From NCBI RefSeq assembly GCF_009834515.1, contig NZ_CP019426.1:3833501-3897500 (forward strand): a DNA stretch of 64,000 nt, given 5' to 3'. Source of the DNA: Pseudomonas sp. R84 (lineage in GTDB: Bacteria > Pseudomonadota > Gammaproteobacteria > Pseudomonadales > Pseudomonadaceae). Made by a program: the position numbers and the translations under genes. The notes beneath the pieces were generated by a model, which made no database searches, was not told the origin of the DNA, and saw only the letters and a list, made by a program, of their open reading frames with translations. Below are positions 34,007 to 41,878 of the stretch, piece by piece (positions within the stretch are counted from its first letter, which is position 1; each line of letters begins with the position of its first letter).

Positions 34007-35398
34007 TCAGCGAGCAGCAACAGCCTGGGCAGTGGCATCGGTGAAATCGAAAACCTTGCCACCCTGTGCCGAGGCATATTGCTGAGCCTGCCCCTTAAGC
34101 AAAAACGCACTCAACCGTCCCTTCGCATCGCTGGCAAACCACGCCTGCTCCGCGAGCAACTTGATCCCGCTGTCACTGGCCTGCGCATACACCGCGCGAA
34201 TGGTTTTGCCTTCCTGCTTCAATGCGGCGAGTGCAGCGAACGCCTCTTCCGCAGACGCGTACTGCCGCACCTTGCTCTCACCGCGCACCCAGATTTCGGC
34301 AACGTGGCTGAAGTCAGTGATCGCTTTACCGGTAGTCTTCAACGGCGTCTGCGCGTAATTGGCCAACTGCGCCGTGTAATCCAGGTTCGACGCCTTGAAC
34401 GCCGCACGGATGTACTGATCGTCAATAAACGTATTCAGATCGAGCCCGCGATCAGCCTTCTTCAGCAGCTTCAACGTATCGATAGCCGTGCCGACCGCCT
34501 GGCGATATTCCGGCTTCCAGCTCAGGTCGCGGGTCTGCACGCCGAGCGGGCCGTGGAACAGGTAATTGACCTCGGCATCGACGCCGGTGACTTTGGCGAT
34601 CAGCTCGCTGTACTTCTCAGGCTCGGCAGTGAGCAACTGATTGGCCTCGATACTCGCCCGCAGGTAAGCGACAACGATCTCCGGGTACTTCTTGGCGTAA
34701 GCCTGATCCACCAGCGCACCATGGAAAGTCGGCGCATTGGCCTGGGCGCCGTCATAAATCTTGCGCGCGAAACCTCGGCTCGGGAACAGTTCGGCGAACG
34801 GCACGAAATCGGCGTGGGCGTCGATCTTGCCGGCCTGCAACGCCGAGCCGGCGACTTCCGGCGGCTGGGCGATGATGTTGACATCCTTGAGCGGATCCCA
34901 GCCCTGTGCCGCCACCGCACGCAGCAACATGCCGTGGGCGGTGGAGGCGAACGGCACAGAAATCGTCTTGCCCTTGAGCTCGCTCAGCGACTGCACACCC
35001 GATGCGCTCGGCACGACAATGCCGTTGCCGCTGCCCTTGATGCTGCCCGACAACACGCTGATGAACAGGCTGTGTTTGCCGGCGGTTTCGAACGCGACGC
35101 CGTTGAATGCGCCGGGGAAATCAGCCATGGCGCCGAAGTCGAGTTTGCCGGCGACCATCTCGTTGGTCAGCGGTGCGCCGCTGGTGAAGTTCTTCCACTG
35201 CACGTCGTACTTGGCGTCTTTGTAGGCGCCGTCGTGGGGCAGGTACTTGTCGAGCAGACCGAGTTCACGAATCAACAAGCCGCCGGCGGCGCAGTTGATG
35301 GTGGTGTCCTGGGTGCCGATGGCGATGCGGATGGTTTCGGCCGAGGCCGACAAAGTGAACGAAGCCAGTACCAGACCGGCGATTGCTGCACGCAACAT
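34007..35398 (-). CDS. ABC substrate-binding protein with NosL-like C-terminal domain
   Basis: Protein of 463 aa. A signal peptide (1-20, LVLASFTLSASA) and AGGGG seven bases before the ATG support the start. Residues 21-355 form a NitT/TauT-type binding fold (IRIAIGTQDTTINCAAGG, GKLDFGAMADFPGAFNG, LKGKTISVPFASTAHGML). The tail (361-455) reads like a NosL fold (AEIWVRGESK, IRAVYAQASDSG, LSAFLLKGQAQQYASAQGGK-VFDF) but lacks the Met/Cys copper motifs of true NosL. It delivers an anion-like ligand to the permease in this cluster. The ligand is not evident. Confidence 0.85.
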   Translation of the reverse strand: MLRAAIAGLVLASFTLSASAETIRIAIGTQDTTINCAAGGLLIRELGLLDKYLPHDGAYKDAKYDVQWKNFTSGAPLTNEMVAGKLDFGAMADFPGAFNGVAFETAGKHSLFISVLSGSIKGSGNGIVVPSASGVQSLSELKGKTISVPFASTAHGMLLRAVAAQGWDPLKDVNIIAQPPEVAGSALQAGKIDAHADFVPFAELFPSRGFARKIYDGAQANAPTFHGALVDQAYAKKYPEIVVAYLRASIEANQLLTAEPEKYSELIAKVTGVDAEVNYLFHGPLGVQTRDLSWKPEYRQAVGTAIDTLKLLKKADRGLDLNTFIDDQYIRAAFKASNLDYTAQLANYAQTPLKTTGKAITDFSHVAEIWVRGESKVRQYASAEEAFAALAALKQEGKTIRAVYAQASDSGIKLLAEQAWFASDAKGRLSAFLLKGQAQQYASAQGGKVFDFTDATAQAVAAR

Positions 35399-35527
35399 GG
35401 TTGTTTCCCCTCGAATCATTTATTTGAGTTCGTCTCCGCCGCGATCAGGGCGCGGTGGGAAACGAGGGGTGTTTTTCAATTCAGCGTCCGGGGTTTGCCG
35501 GATGGCTTTGGGTTGTCACAGTTCAAA

Positions 35528-35620
35528 TGTAGGAGTGAGCCTGCTCGCGATAGCGGTTTTCCAGATGTTGATGTGCTGACTGACACACCGCTATCGCGAG
35601 CAGGCTCACTCCTACAGGGG
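35528..35620. repeat. REP doublet
   Basis: Inverted REP pair TGTAGGAGTGAGCCTGCTCG and complement with GCGATAGCGG / CCGCTATCGC extensions. It occupies the 230-bp gap (35399-35628) between the ferredoxin and binding-protein genes. The remaining DNA upstream of the binding-protein gene should contain its promoter, which I could not resolve. Confidence 0.9.
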
Positions 35621-35628
35621 ATCGGGTT

Positions 35629-35874
35629 TCAACGCAGGAGATAGGGGATGTCGACTTTGACGGCACCCGTCGGGCAATCCTTTTCGCACGGCATGCAGTA
35701 CCAGCATTCATCGAACGCCATATAAGCCTTCTGCGTCGCCGGGTTGATCGCCAGCAAATCCATCGGGCAAACGTCGACACACACGGTACAGCCCTTTTCG
35801 GCGATGCATTTGTCCTCGTCCACGGTGACGGGGGCGTTGGAGCGGAAGAAGATTTCCTGAGCTTGATAGGCCAT
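35629..35874 (-). CDS. 2[4Fe-4S] ferredoxin, AprB-like
   Basis: Protein of 81 aa. It binds two [4Fe-4S] clusters: Cys23, 29, 32, 36 (CIAEKGCTVCVDVCP) and Cys57, 60, 63, 67 (CWYCMPCEKDCP). The size, the YMAFDECWYCMPC stretch and the pairing with the AprA-like flavoprotein 27 bp upstream resemble adenylylsulfate reductase beta subunits, but the long AprB C-terminal tail is absent. It should pass electrons to or from the flavoprotein's FAD in the cytosol. Same operon as the flavoprotein and GntR genes. Confidence 0.9.
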   Translation of the reverse strand: MAYQAQEIFFRSNAPVTVDEDKCIAEKGCTVCVDVCPMDLLAINPATQKAYMAFDECWYCMPCEKDCPTGAVKVDIPYLLR

Positions 35875-35901
35875 GGTCCGGACTCTCTTTTTAGGGGTGC
35901 A

Positions 35902-37632
35902 TCAAGCGGCGAAAGCGCCGACCCGCAAACGGTCGTAAGCCTGCATTTCTTCAGCATCGAGCGGGATAATGTAAGGCTCGACGGCTTTCTTGAAACTGGT
36001 CATCTGGCCGTCCTCGCCCTTCTTCAAATGGCAATGACAGAACCACTCGCTGTCGTTGCGCTGTGGGTGATCGACGCGATAGTGGTACAGGCCCCAACGG
36101 CTTTCAGCGCGGAACAATGAAGCGCGGGCGGCCATTTCGGCACAGTCGCGAATCACGCTGGTTTCCATGGCGCGCATCAGTTCGTGGGCGTTGTTGGCCT
36201 TCATCTGCTCGAGATCGCGTTCGATGTCGCTGAAGCGTTGCAGGCCGATCTGCATCTTCTTGGTGACTTTCGGCGGTTGCAGGTAATCGTTGACGAAGCG
36301 CCGCAGCTTGTACTCGACCTGCGCCGGCGGCAGGCCGTGTTCGCGATCCAGCGGTGCGTAGACCCGGGCTTTTTCCTTTTCGATCTGCTCGGCATCCAGC
36401 GCGGAAAACTCGCGGCCGGCGACAAAATCCGCCGCGTTGTGCCCGGCGAACCAGCCGTAGGTGAAGGCACCGAGCATGTAATTGTGTGGCACAGCGGCCA
36501 TGTCGCCCGCCGAATACAAGCCTTTCACCGAAGTCTCGGCACGTTCGTTGACCCACACACCGGACGCCGAGTGGCCGCTGCAAAAACCGATTTCGGAAAT
36601 GTGCATTTCGACCATTTGCGTGCGGTAATCGGTGCCGCGATTGGCGTGGAACTGGCCACGACTCGGGCGCTCGTTGCTGTGCAGGATTTCCTCGATGTTC
36701 TGGATGGTTTCCTCGGCCAAGTGATCGAGCTTGAGAAACACCGGGCCGTTGCCGCTCTCCAGTTCCTGGTGGAACTCCCACATCATCTGCCCGCTCCAGT
36801 AATCGCACTCGATGAAGCGTTCGCCCTTGTTGTTGGCGGTGTAGCCGCCCAGCGGTCCGGTGACGTAGGCGCAGGCCGGGCCGTTGTAATCCTTGATCAG
36901 CGGGTTGATCTGGAAGCATTCGAGGTTGGCCAGTTCCGCGCCGGCGTGATAGGCCATCGCGTAACCGTCGCCAGCGTTGGTCGGGTTCTCGTAGGTGCCC
37001 ATCAGATAACCGGAGGACGGTAAGCCGAGACGCCCGGCAGCACCGCAGGCAAGGATCACCGCTTTGGCCTTGATCACATGAAAGTCGGCAGTGCGGCAAT
37101 CGAAGCCCATCACACCGTTGACGGTGCCCTCCGCGTCGGTCAGTAACCGCGTGCAAACGAGGCGATTGGTGATGCTCACCCGGGCGCGTTTCAACTGCCG
37201 ATAAAGGACCTTTTTGATGTCGTGCCCTTCCGGCATCGGCAGCACGTAGGCGCCCATGTGGTGGACTTTTTTCACCGCGTAATCGCCGGTTTCGTCCTTT
37301 TCGAACTTCACGCCCCAGCGATCAAGCTGTTCGATGGTTTCGAAGCTGTGCGTCGCGTAGGCGTAAACGGCGGCCTGATTGACGATGCCGTCGTTGGCGA
37401 TGGTGATTTCCTTGGTGTACTGCTCAGGCGTCGAGTGACCGGGAATGATCGCGTTGTTCAGGCCGTCCATGCCCATGCTGATCGCGCCGCTGCGTTTGAC
37501 ATTGGCCTTGTCGACCAGCAACACGCGCAGATCGCGGTTCTTTTCCTTGGCCTTGATCGCGGCCATCGGGCCGGCAGTGCCGCCGCCAATGACGACGATG
37601 TCGTATTCCTGTTCGAGAACGTTGCGGGTCAT
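35902..37632 (-). CDS. AprA/fumarate-reductase-like FAD flavoprotein
   Basis: Protein of 576 aa. N-terminal Rossmann FAD motif VVIGGGTAGPMAAIKAKEK (14-32), the AprA-like VKRSGAISMGMDGLNNAI, a capping domain with VHHMGAYVLPMPEGHD, the second FAD contact GLYSAGDMAAVPHNYMLGAF, and a helical C-terminal domain with EWFCHCHLKKGEDGQ. This is the AprA branch of the SdhA/FrdA flavoprotein superfamily. There is no AMP-sulfate pathway gene nearby (no sat or qmo), so dissimilatory APS reduction is unlikely; an oxidation or reduction of the imported ligand is inferred. It overlaps the GntR gene (ATGA) and is followed by the ferredoxin gene. Confidence 0.88.
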   Translation of the reverse strand: MTRNVLEQEYDIVVIGGGTAGPMAAIKAKEKNRDLRVLLVDKANVKRSGAISMGMDGLNNAIIPGHSTPEQYTKEITIANDGIVNQAAVYAYATHSFETIEQLDRWGVKFEKDETGDYAVKKVHHMGAYVLPMPEGHDIKKVLYRQLKRARVSITNRLVCTRLLTDAEGTVNGVMGFDCRTADFHVIKAKAVILACGAAGRLGLPSSGYLMGTYENPTNAGDGYAMAYHAGAELANLECFQINPLIKDYNGPACAYVTGPLGGYTANNKGERFIECDYWSGQMMWEFHQELESGNGPVFLKLDHLAEETIQNIEEILHSNERPSRGQFHANRGTDYRTQMVEMHISEIGFCSGHSASGVWVNERAETSVKGLYSAGDMAAVPHNYMLGAFTYGWFAGHNAADFVAGREFSALDAEQIEKEKARVYAPLDREHGLPPAQVEYKLRRFVNDYLQPPKVTKKMQIGLQRFSDIERDLEQMKANNAHELMRAMETSVIRDCAEMAARASLFRAESRWGLYHYRVDHPQRNDSEWFCHCHLKKGEDGQMTSFKKAVEPYIIPLDAEEMQAYDRLRVGAFAA

Positions 37633-38399
37633 GCCTGCTCCCCTTTTTGCCGGTCGATCCGCAGGCGGTACTGGAACGCATCGCCACGGTAATAAAGGTG
37701 TTCGAAGTCCAGCGGCTGGCCTTGCGCGTCGTGGGTCAGACGCTCGATGCGCATGATCGGCGAGCCGGCCTCGACGTTCAGCGCCTGGGTCAGGTCGCTG
37801 TCAGCGAGCACCGCGTCGATGGCCAGATCGGCATGGCCGAGGGCGATGCCGCAGTCGTTTTCGAGGATCAGGAAGATGTCGCGGGTAACCAGATCGGCCT
37901 TCTCCAGTCGCTCGCCGACGGCTTTGGGCAGGTAGGTGATTTCCAGCGAGATCGGTTCACGATTGATCAGGCGCACGCGTTTGATCTGCGTAACGATCTC
38001 GCCCCCGGCGATTTGCAAACGCTCGGCGACGCGCTTGTCAGCCGGGATGAATTTGAAGCTGCGCAGGCGGTTGATCACCTCGTAGCCGCGTCCGGTCATG
38101 GACTCGGCGAGGCCTTGCAGGCTGCTGACGTTTTGAAAGGTTTTCGGTTTGGCGACGAAGGTGCCTTTGCCGTGGATCTTGAAGATCAGCCCTTCCTTTT
38201 GCAGATCGCCGAGCGCCTGGCGCACAGTGATGCGGCTGACTTTGAACAGCGCACCGAGCTCGCTTTCGGAGGGCATCTGGCTGTCTTGCGGGTATTCGCC
38301 GTCGAGAATGCGCGCACGGAGGACGTCGCGCAGTTGGGTGTGCAGCGGGACACTTGATAAGGAGAGCGGGCTAAGAGAGAGAACGTTATCGGTCATCAC
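37629..38399 (-). CDS. GntR-family (HutC/UTRA) regulator of the cluster
   Basis: Protein of 256 aa: winged helix (20-85, MPSESELGALFKVSRITVRQALGDLQ, then KIHGKGTFVAKP) and UTRA ligand domain (100-250, RVAERLQIAGGEIVTQIKRVRL, SPIMRIERLTHDAQGQPLDFE). HutC/UTRA regulators are normally repressors released by a substrate or intermediate of the pathway they control. It is the first gene of the run and overlaps the flavoprotein gene by 4 bp, so it is autoregulated with it. A palindromic operator candidate lies just upstream. Confidence 0.9.
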   Translation of the reverse strand: MMTDNVLSLSPLSLSSVPLHTQLRDVLRARILDGEYPQDSQMPSESELGALFKVSRITVRQALGDLQKEGLIFKIHGKGTFVAKPKTFQNVSSLQGLAESMTGRGYEVINRLRSFKFIPADKRVAERLQIAGGEIVTQIKRVRLINREPISLEITYLPKAVGERLEKADLVTRDIFLILENDCGIALGHADLAIDAVLADSDLTQALNVEAGSPIMRIERLTHDAQGQPLDFEHLYYRGDAFQYRLRIDRQKGEQA

Positions 38400-38409
38400 G
38401 GGATCACTT

Positions 38410-38427
38410 GTTATAACGAGTTATGAC
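38410..38427. promoter_or_regulatory. Candidate operator of the GntR/UTRA regulator
   Basis: GTTATAACGAGTTATGAC contains the near-perfect palindrome TATAACGAGTTATG, and a further half-site GTTATGAC lies at 38442-38449 in the same orientation. The element is AT-rich within GC-rich DNA and begins 11 bp upstream of the regulator gene's start, the expected place for an autoregulatory GntR operator. Confidence 0.55.
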
Positions 38428-38503
38428 GTGATCTTAGAGTTGTTATGACAAGGTTGAGAAATATTGTTTGGGCATAACCTTAGACGCGACGACGCACTGC
38501 CCA

Positions 38504-38598
38504 ATGTGGGAGCGAGCCTGCTCGCGAAAGCGGTGGTTCTTTCAGCAATGATGGTGACTGACACGCCGCCTTCGCGAGCAGGCTCGCTCCCACAGGGG
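38504..38598. repeat. REP doublet
   Basis: Inverted REP pair ATGTGGGAGCGAGCCTGCTC and complement with GCGAAAGCGG / CCGCCTTCGC extensions, between the GntR promoter and the end of the Gfo/Idh/MocA gene. Confidence 0.9.
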
Positions 38599-38617
38599 AT
38601 TTGTGTGGTCGGTAAGG

Positions 38618-39586
38618 TCAGTGGCGCTTGAGGATCTGGTCCATGACCCAGTCGGTTTTCAGGGCCTGTTCGGCGATTGCGGGATGTTGTGAATCGCCAC
38701 GAATATGCGCATTCATGCCCAGCACGTGATGCCATTGAATGTGTTCGTGATGGGGAATCTCCAGGCTGATGTGTTCATCGGCATGCAATTGCACGGGATG
38801 CTCATCAAACACCGAAAAACCGATTCGCCCGACGCTGCCGATGATCTCGACCCGATCCTCGCGCCGATCCGCGACAAAACTCCAGCAGCCCATGCCTAGC
38901 GCACCTGAAGCGAACCGCCAACTGGCGCTGACGGCATCTTCGGCGGCATACAAACAGGCCTGACGTGCGGTGAATCCGGCCACTTCAACGATGTCGCCGA
39001 GCAGGTACTGGAACAGGTCAAAGCCATGACTGGCCAGATCAGCGAAATAACCGCCACCGGCCACCGCCGGATCGGTACGCCAGTTATCGCGCCCATCGAG
39101 ATCCGCCGGCGACGGCGCCTTGGTCAGCGTCCAGCTCAGGTGCCGAACCTCACCAATGCGCCCCTCCTCCAACCATTGCCGCACCTGCGCAAAACGCGGC
39201 AACGATCGGCGGTAGTAGGAAACGAACAGGTGCAAACCAGCCTCGGCAAACACCTGCTGCATCTCGCGGCTTTGCCCGGCATTCAGCGCCATGGGTTTTT
39301 CCACGCAGCAATGTTTGCCGGCAGCAGCAACTTTGAGGCTGTAGGCGTGGTGGCTGTCGGGTGGCGTGGCGATGTACACCGCGTCGACCTCGGGATCGTT
39401 GATCAGCGCATCGATGTCGGTGTAAACCCGCTCGATGCCGTGGCGCGCGGCGTAGTCGGTCACGGCTTCCAGGCGTCGGCCCATCATCGCCACCAACGCC
39501 GAACCGGGCGCCTTGTAGAAGGCCGGCCCGCTCTTGCGTTCAGCGACGCTGCCACACCCAATCATGCCCCAGCGCACCACGTTCAT
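38618..39586 (-). CDS. Gfo/Idh/MocA-family NAD(P)-dependent oxidoreductase
   Basis: Protein of 322 aa. Start MNVVRWGMIGCGSVAERKSG (ATG 39586) places the Rossmann GxGxxx motif at the correct position. EKPMALN contains the conserved catalytic-domain Lys, and the C-terminal alpha/beta sheet domain starts near FVSYYRRSLPRF; DLASHGFDLFQYLLG provides the conserved Asp/His pair. Members oxidise or reduce sugars, inositols or amino-sugars. It ends 31 bp before nothing but REP DNA and begins 10 bp after the stop of the DyP gene, so the two are probably cotranscribed. Substrate unknown. Confidence 0.9.
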   Translation of the reverse strand: MNVVRWGMIGCGSVAERKSGPAFYKAPGSALVAMMGRRLEAVTDYAARHGIERVYTDIDALINDPEVDAVYIATPPDSHHAYSLKVAAAGKHCCVEKPMALNAGQSREMQQVFAEAGLHLFVSYYRRSLPRFAQVRQWLEEGRIGEVRHLSWTLTKAPSPADLDGRDNWRTDPAVAGGGYFADLASHGFDLFQYLLGDIVEVAGFTARQACLYAAEDAVSASWRFASGALGMGCWSFVADRREDRVEIIGSVGRIGFSVFDEHPVQLHADEHISLEIPHHEHIQWHHVLGMNAHIRGDSQHPAIAEQALKTDWVMDQILKRH

Positions 39587-39596
39587 TTCTCTTCCT

Positions 39597-40484
39597 TTAG
39601 CCGATGCGCAAGGCGCGCAGATCGAGGTGACCATCCTTCAGCGGCGGGCACCAGTAGTAGCCGCCAGTGATCGGCCGGCTGATGCGATAGAGGCCATCGG
39701 TGATGCCGTCTTCCAGGCCGCTCATACGGCGCAGTTGCGCTTCGAAAGCATCCAGCGAGAAGCCGAACGCGAGGAACATCAAACCAGCGCGATCACCTTC
39801 GATCCACGGCATCGAGCGGCGCACGACGAACGCTTCAGGGGCAAAGCTTTCCTGCGCGGTGCGTTTGACGTGGGCGGAGACCGGCGCGTCGTCGATCTCT
39901 TCGTTGTCGCTGAGGCGACGGCCCATGATGTTGTCTTTGTCGTCGGCGGACAGTTTGTGGAAACCCTTGAGGTCGTGCTGCCACTGCTGGATCGCGGCGA
40001 AGCTGCCGCCGACCATGCCGTCAGTGCCTGAGCTTTGCAGGGCGGCGGCGATGGCGGCTTCGTCGTGCGGGTTTTCGGTGCCGTCTTCGTAGCCGGTCAG
40101 GTCGTGGCCGTCCTTGTGGCGGAAGGCTTCCTGCATTTCTACCAGGCGCAGGGCCGGGGCCAATGCGGCTTCGAGGGCGTTGCAACGGTTGAGCAGTTCA
40201 CCACGGTCGACGCCGTGCAGCCACACCCACAGCGCGTGTTGGGTCGACGGGTTTTCTACGCCAACGCCGGTCATGGCCGGGAAGCTGCGCAGGCCGTCAA
40301 TCTGCACGTTGAGGGCCTTGACCAGGGATTCGCCGAAACCGACCACCGCCGACTTGCCGTCCACCTGGTTCAGCAGATTGTCGATCGCCTGCGGCAGGGC
40401 TTCAACCGACTCAAGGGCGAAAAACAGGTGACGTGCTTGCGCAGGAACTGGGGTGGCGAGAATGCCCGGCTGGTAGTAACTCAT
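39597..40484 (-). CDS. DyP-type haem peroxidase (YfeX-like)
   Basis: Protein of 295 aa with the DyP hallmark GYEDGTENP (131-139, distal Asp134), proximal haem ligand His205 (SAHVKRTAQ) and distal Arg in VVRRSMPW (222-223). The length and absence of a Tat signal fit the cytosolic YfeX/class B group. These enzymes oxidise dyes, porphyrinogens and phenols with H2O2. CAAGGAGT lies just before the ATG. It is upstream of and probably cotranscribed with the Gfo/Idh/MocA gene. Physiological substrate unknown. Confidence 0.92.
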   Translation of the reverse strand: MSYYQPGILATPVPAQARHLFFALESVEALPQAIDNLLNQVDGKSAVVGFGESLVKALNVQIDGLRSFPAMTGVGVENPSTQHALWVWLHGVDRGELLNRCNALEAALAPALRLVEMQEAFRHKDGHDLTGYEDGTENPHDEAAIAAALQSSGTDGMVGGSFAAIQQWQHDLKGFHKLSADDKDNIMGRRLSDNEEIDDAPVSAHVKRTAQESFAPEAFVVRRSMPWIEGDRAGLMFLAFGFSLDAFEAQLRRMSGLEDGITDGLYRISRPITGGYYWCPPLKDGHLDLRALRIG

Positions 40485-40548
40485 GTGAACTCCTTGAAAA
40501 AGTGCGCGGAGTTTACCTGTAGCCAGACAGTTTGTGGGGTTGAAGCAA

Positions 40549-40626
40549 GATCAAAAGATCGCAGCCTTCGGCAGCTCCTACAGGGATCAGGGTAGGAGCT
40601 GCCGAAGGCTGCGATCTTTTGATCTT
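40549..40626. repeat. REP pair, GGAGCTGCCGAAGGCTGCGA family
   Basis: Inverted copies of GATCAAAAGATCGCAGCCTT and its complement with only about 10 bp (CAGGGATCAGG) between the arms, so it folds into one near-continuous hairpin. It sits directly after the stop of the AraC gene. Confidence 0.9.
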
Positions 40627-41679
40627 TTAAATAGCTGTAACGCTTTCCTGGCGCCACGCACTCGGGCTCAACCCTGTCCAGCGCTTGAACGCCCGACGAA
40701 AACTGCGCACATCGCTGTACCCGACTTCCTCGGTAATCCGCTCGATCGGCATATCCGGATTAGCCAGCAGACTCAGGGTCCGCGCCTGCCGCACCTGCTC
40801 CAGCAACGCCTCAAACGTCAGCGCATGCTCAGTCAAACGCCGGCGCAACGTACGGCTGCTCATGTTCAAATCACCGGCAATCTTTTCGATGTGACTGCCG
40901 CTACTCAGATCCCGGGCAATCGCCCGCTCCACAGCCTGAATCAGATCAAGTTTCTGATGCACCTGCGCCGCTTCCAGCTCCAGCAATGCAACGGCCTGAC
41001 GCAACGCCAGCGAATGATGATTGGGCAGATTCACATCCAGCCACTGCGCATCGATCAGCATGCGATTGTGCAGGCAGCCGAAGCGCACCTCCGGCCCGAG
41101 CAGGCGGTGGTATTCGCTCAGGTAATCCGGCGCGGCATGCACGAATTCCACGGCAATCGCCTTGAACTCCGCTCCGACCAGCGCGCGGCCATACACCAGC
41201 AAACTGGCGAAAAACTCCTCGACCGCGAACACCTGCACATCGGCGAACGGCAAGCGACATTCGGCATCGAGATGCACGCACCCGCCGACCACATCGACAC
41301 TGGACACCACAATCCCGCCCGAGGTGTGTTGATGACGAATGCCCAGCGCAAAGGCATCACGCAAGGTCTTGCACAGCGACAACACATGCCCGAGCAAACC
41401 CAAAGTACCAAGCACGTTTTGCGCGCCGACCCACAGCCCCAGACCTTGATTGGGCAACACTTTGAGCGCGCGCTGAATCATCGCCACCGCCTGACGATAG
41501 GAAATCCGCTGCGCCGGATCCTGAAGATCCTCAAGGGTAAAACCCAGCCCACGGCACAGACTTTCAGGCTCGACGCCCTTGTTATGCGCGACTTCGGCGA
41601 GGGTTTGCAAAAGAAATGGCGAGACCAGCGCCAGTTCGAAGGTCGGGTCTTGGACTTTTACGTTCATGGGGGCTGACAT
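40627..41679 (-). CDS. AraC-family regulator (Arabinose_bd/OruR-like)
   Basis: Protein of 350 aa (a second ATG lies four codons in). The N-terminal 200 residues match the Arabinose_bd domain of OruR/ArgR-type AraC proteins (GLGLWVGAQNVLGTLGLLGHVL). The C-terminal AraC DNA-binding domain (255-345) has two helix-turn-helices: GDLNMSSRTLRRRLTEH and EVGYSDVRSFRRAFKRWTGLSP. It is divergent from the MetA-pathway-type outer-membrane gene, which is the likely target. A TGTCCGC direct repeat in the shared intergenic DNA is a candidate binding site. Confidence 0.9.
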   Translation of the reverse strand: MSAPMNVKVQDPTFELALVSPFLLQTLAEVAHNKGVEPESLCRGLGFTLEDLQDPAQRISYRQAVAMIQRALKVLPNQGLGLWVGAQNVLGTLGLLGHVLSLCKTLRDAFALGIRHQHTSGGIVVSSVDVVGGCVHLDAECRLPFADVQVFAVEEFFASLLVYGRALVGAEFKAIAVEFVHAAPDYLSEYHRLLGPEVRFGCLHNRMLIDAQWLDVNLPNHHSLALRQAVALLELEAAQVHQKLDLIQAVERAIARDLSSGSHIEKIAGDLNMSSRTLRRRLTEHALTFEALLEQVRQARTLSLLANPDMPIERITEEVGYSDVRSFRRAFKRWTGLSPSAWRQESVTAI

Positions 41680-41749
41680 TCCGGATCACGCTTGATTGTT
41701 ATTTTTGTAACCGGTTATGTCGAAAGAAGTTAGCACAAGGTTTACGGAC

Positions 41750-41778
41750 TGTCCGCAGATGCCCCCCTCGGTGTCCGC
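41750..41778. promoter_or_regulatory. Candidate AraC-type binding site (direct repeat)
   Basis: TGTCCGC occurs at 41750-41756 and again at 41772-41778, 22 bp apart (about two helical turns) and in the same orientation, in the divergent gap between the AraC gene and the porin-like gene. Direct-repeat half-sites starting TGTC are typical of AraC/ArgR-like proteins of this type. Confidence 0.4.
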
Positions 41779-41878
41779 CAATACCCTGCCCCAACGTACG
41801 CCAAACGCTTATTTCTAGCGTACCGGCGCTCCGAGCGACCGGTACCAGGTCCCAATCACAATAATAATGAGGACAGTC

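Noticed and set aside
34079..35644. Plus-strand frame of 521 codons opposite the binding-protein gene
   Set aside because: Antisense shadow that runs into a REP doublet.
35902..37632. Dissimilatory adenylylsulfate reductase for sulfate respiration
   Set aside because: No sat, qmo or dsr genes are nearby, the ferredoxin lacks the AprB tail, and an aerobic Pseudomonas context makes this role unlikely.
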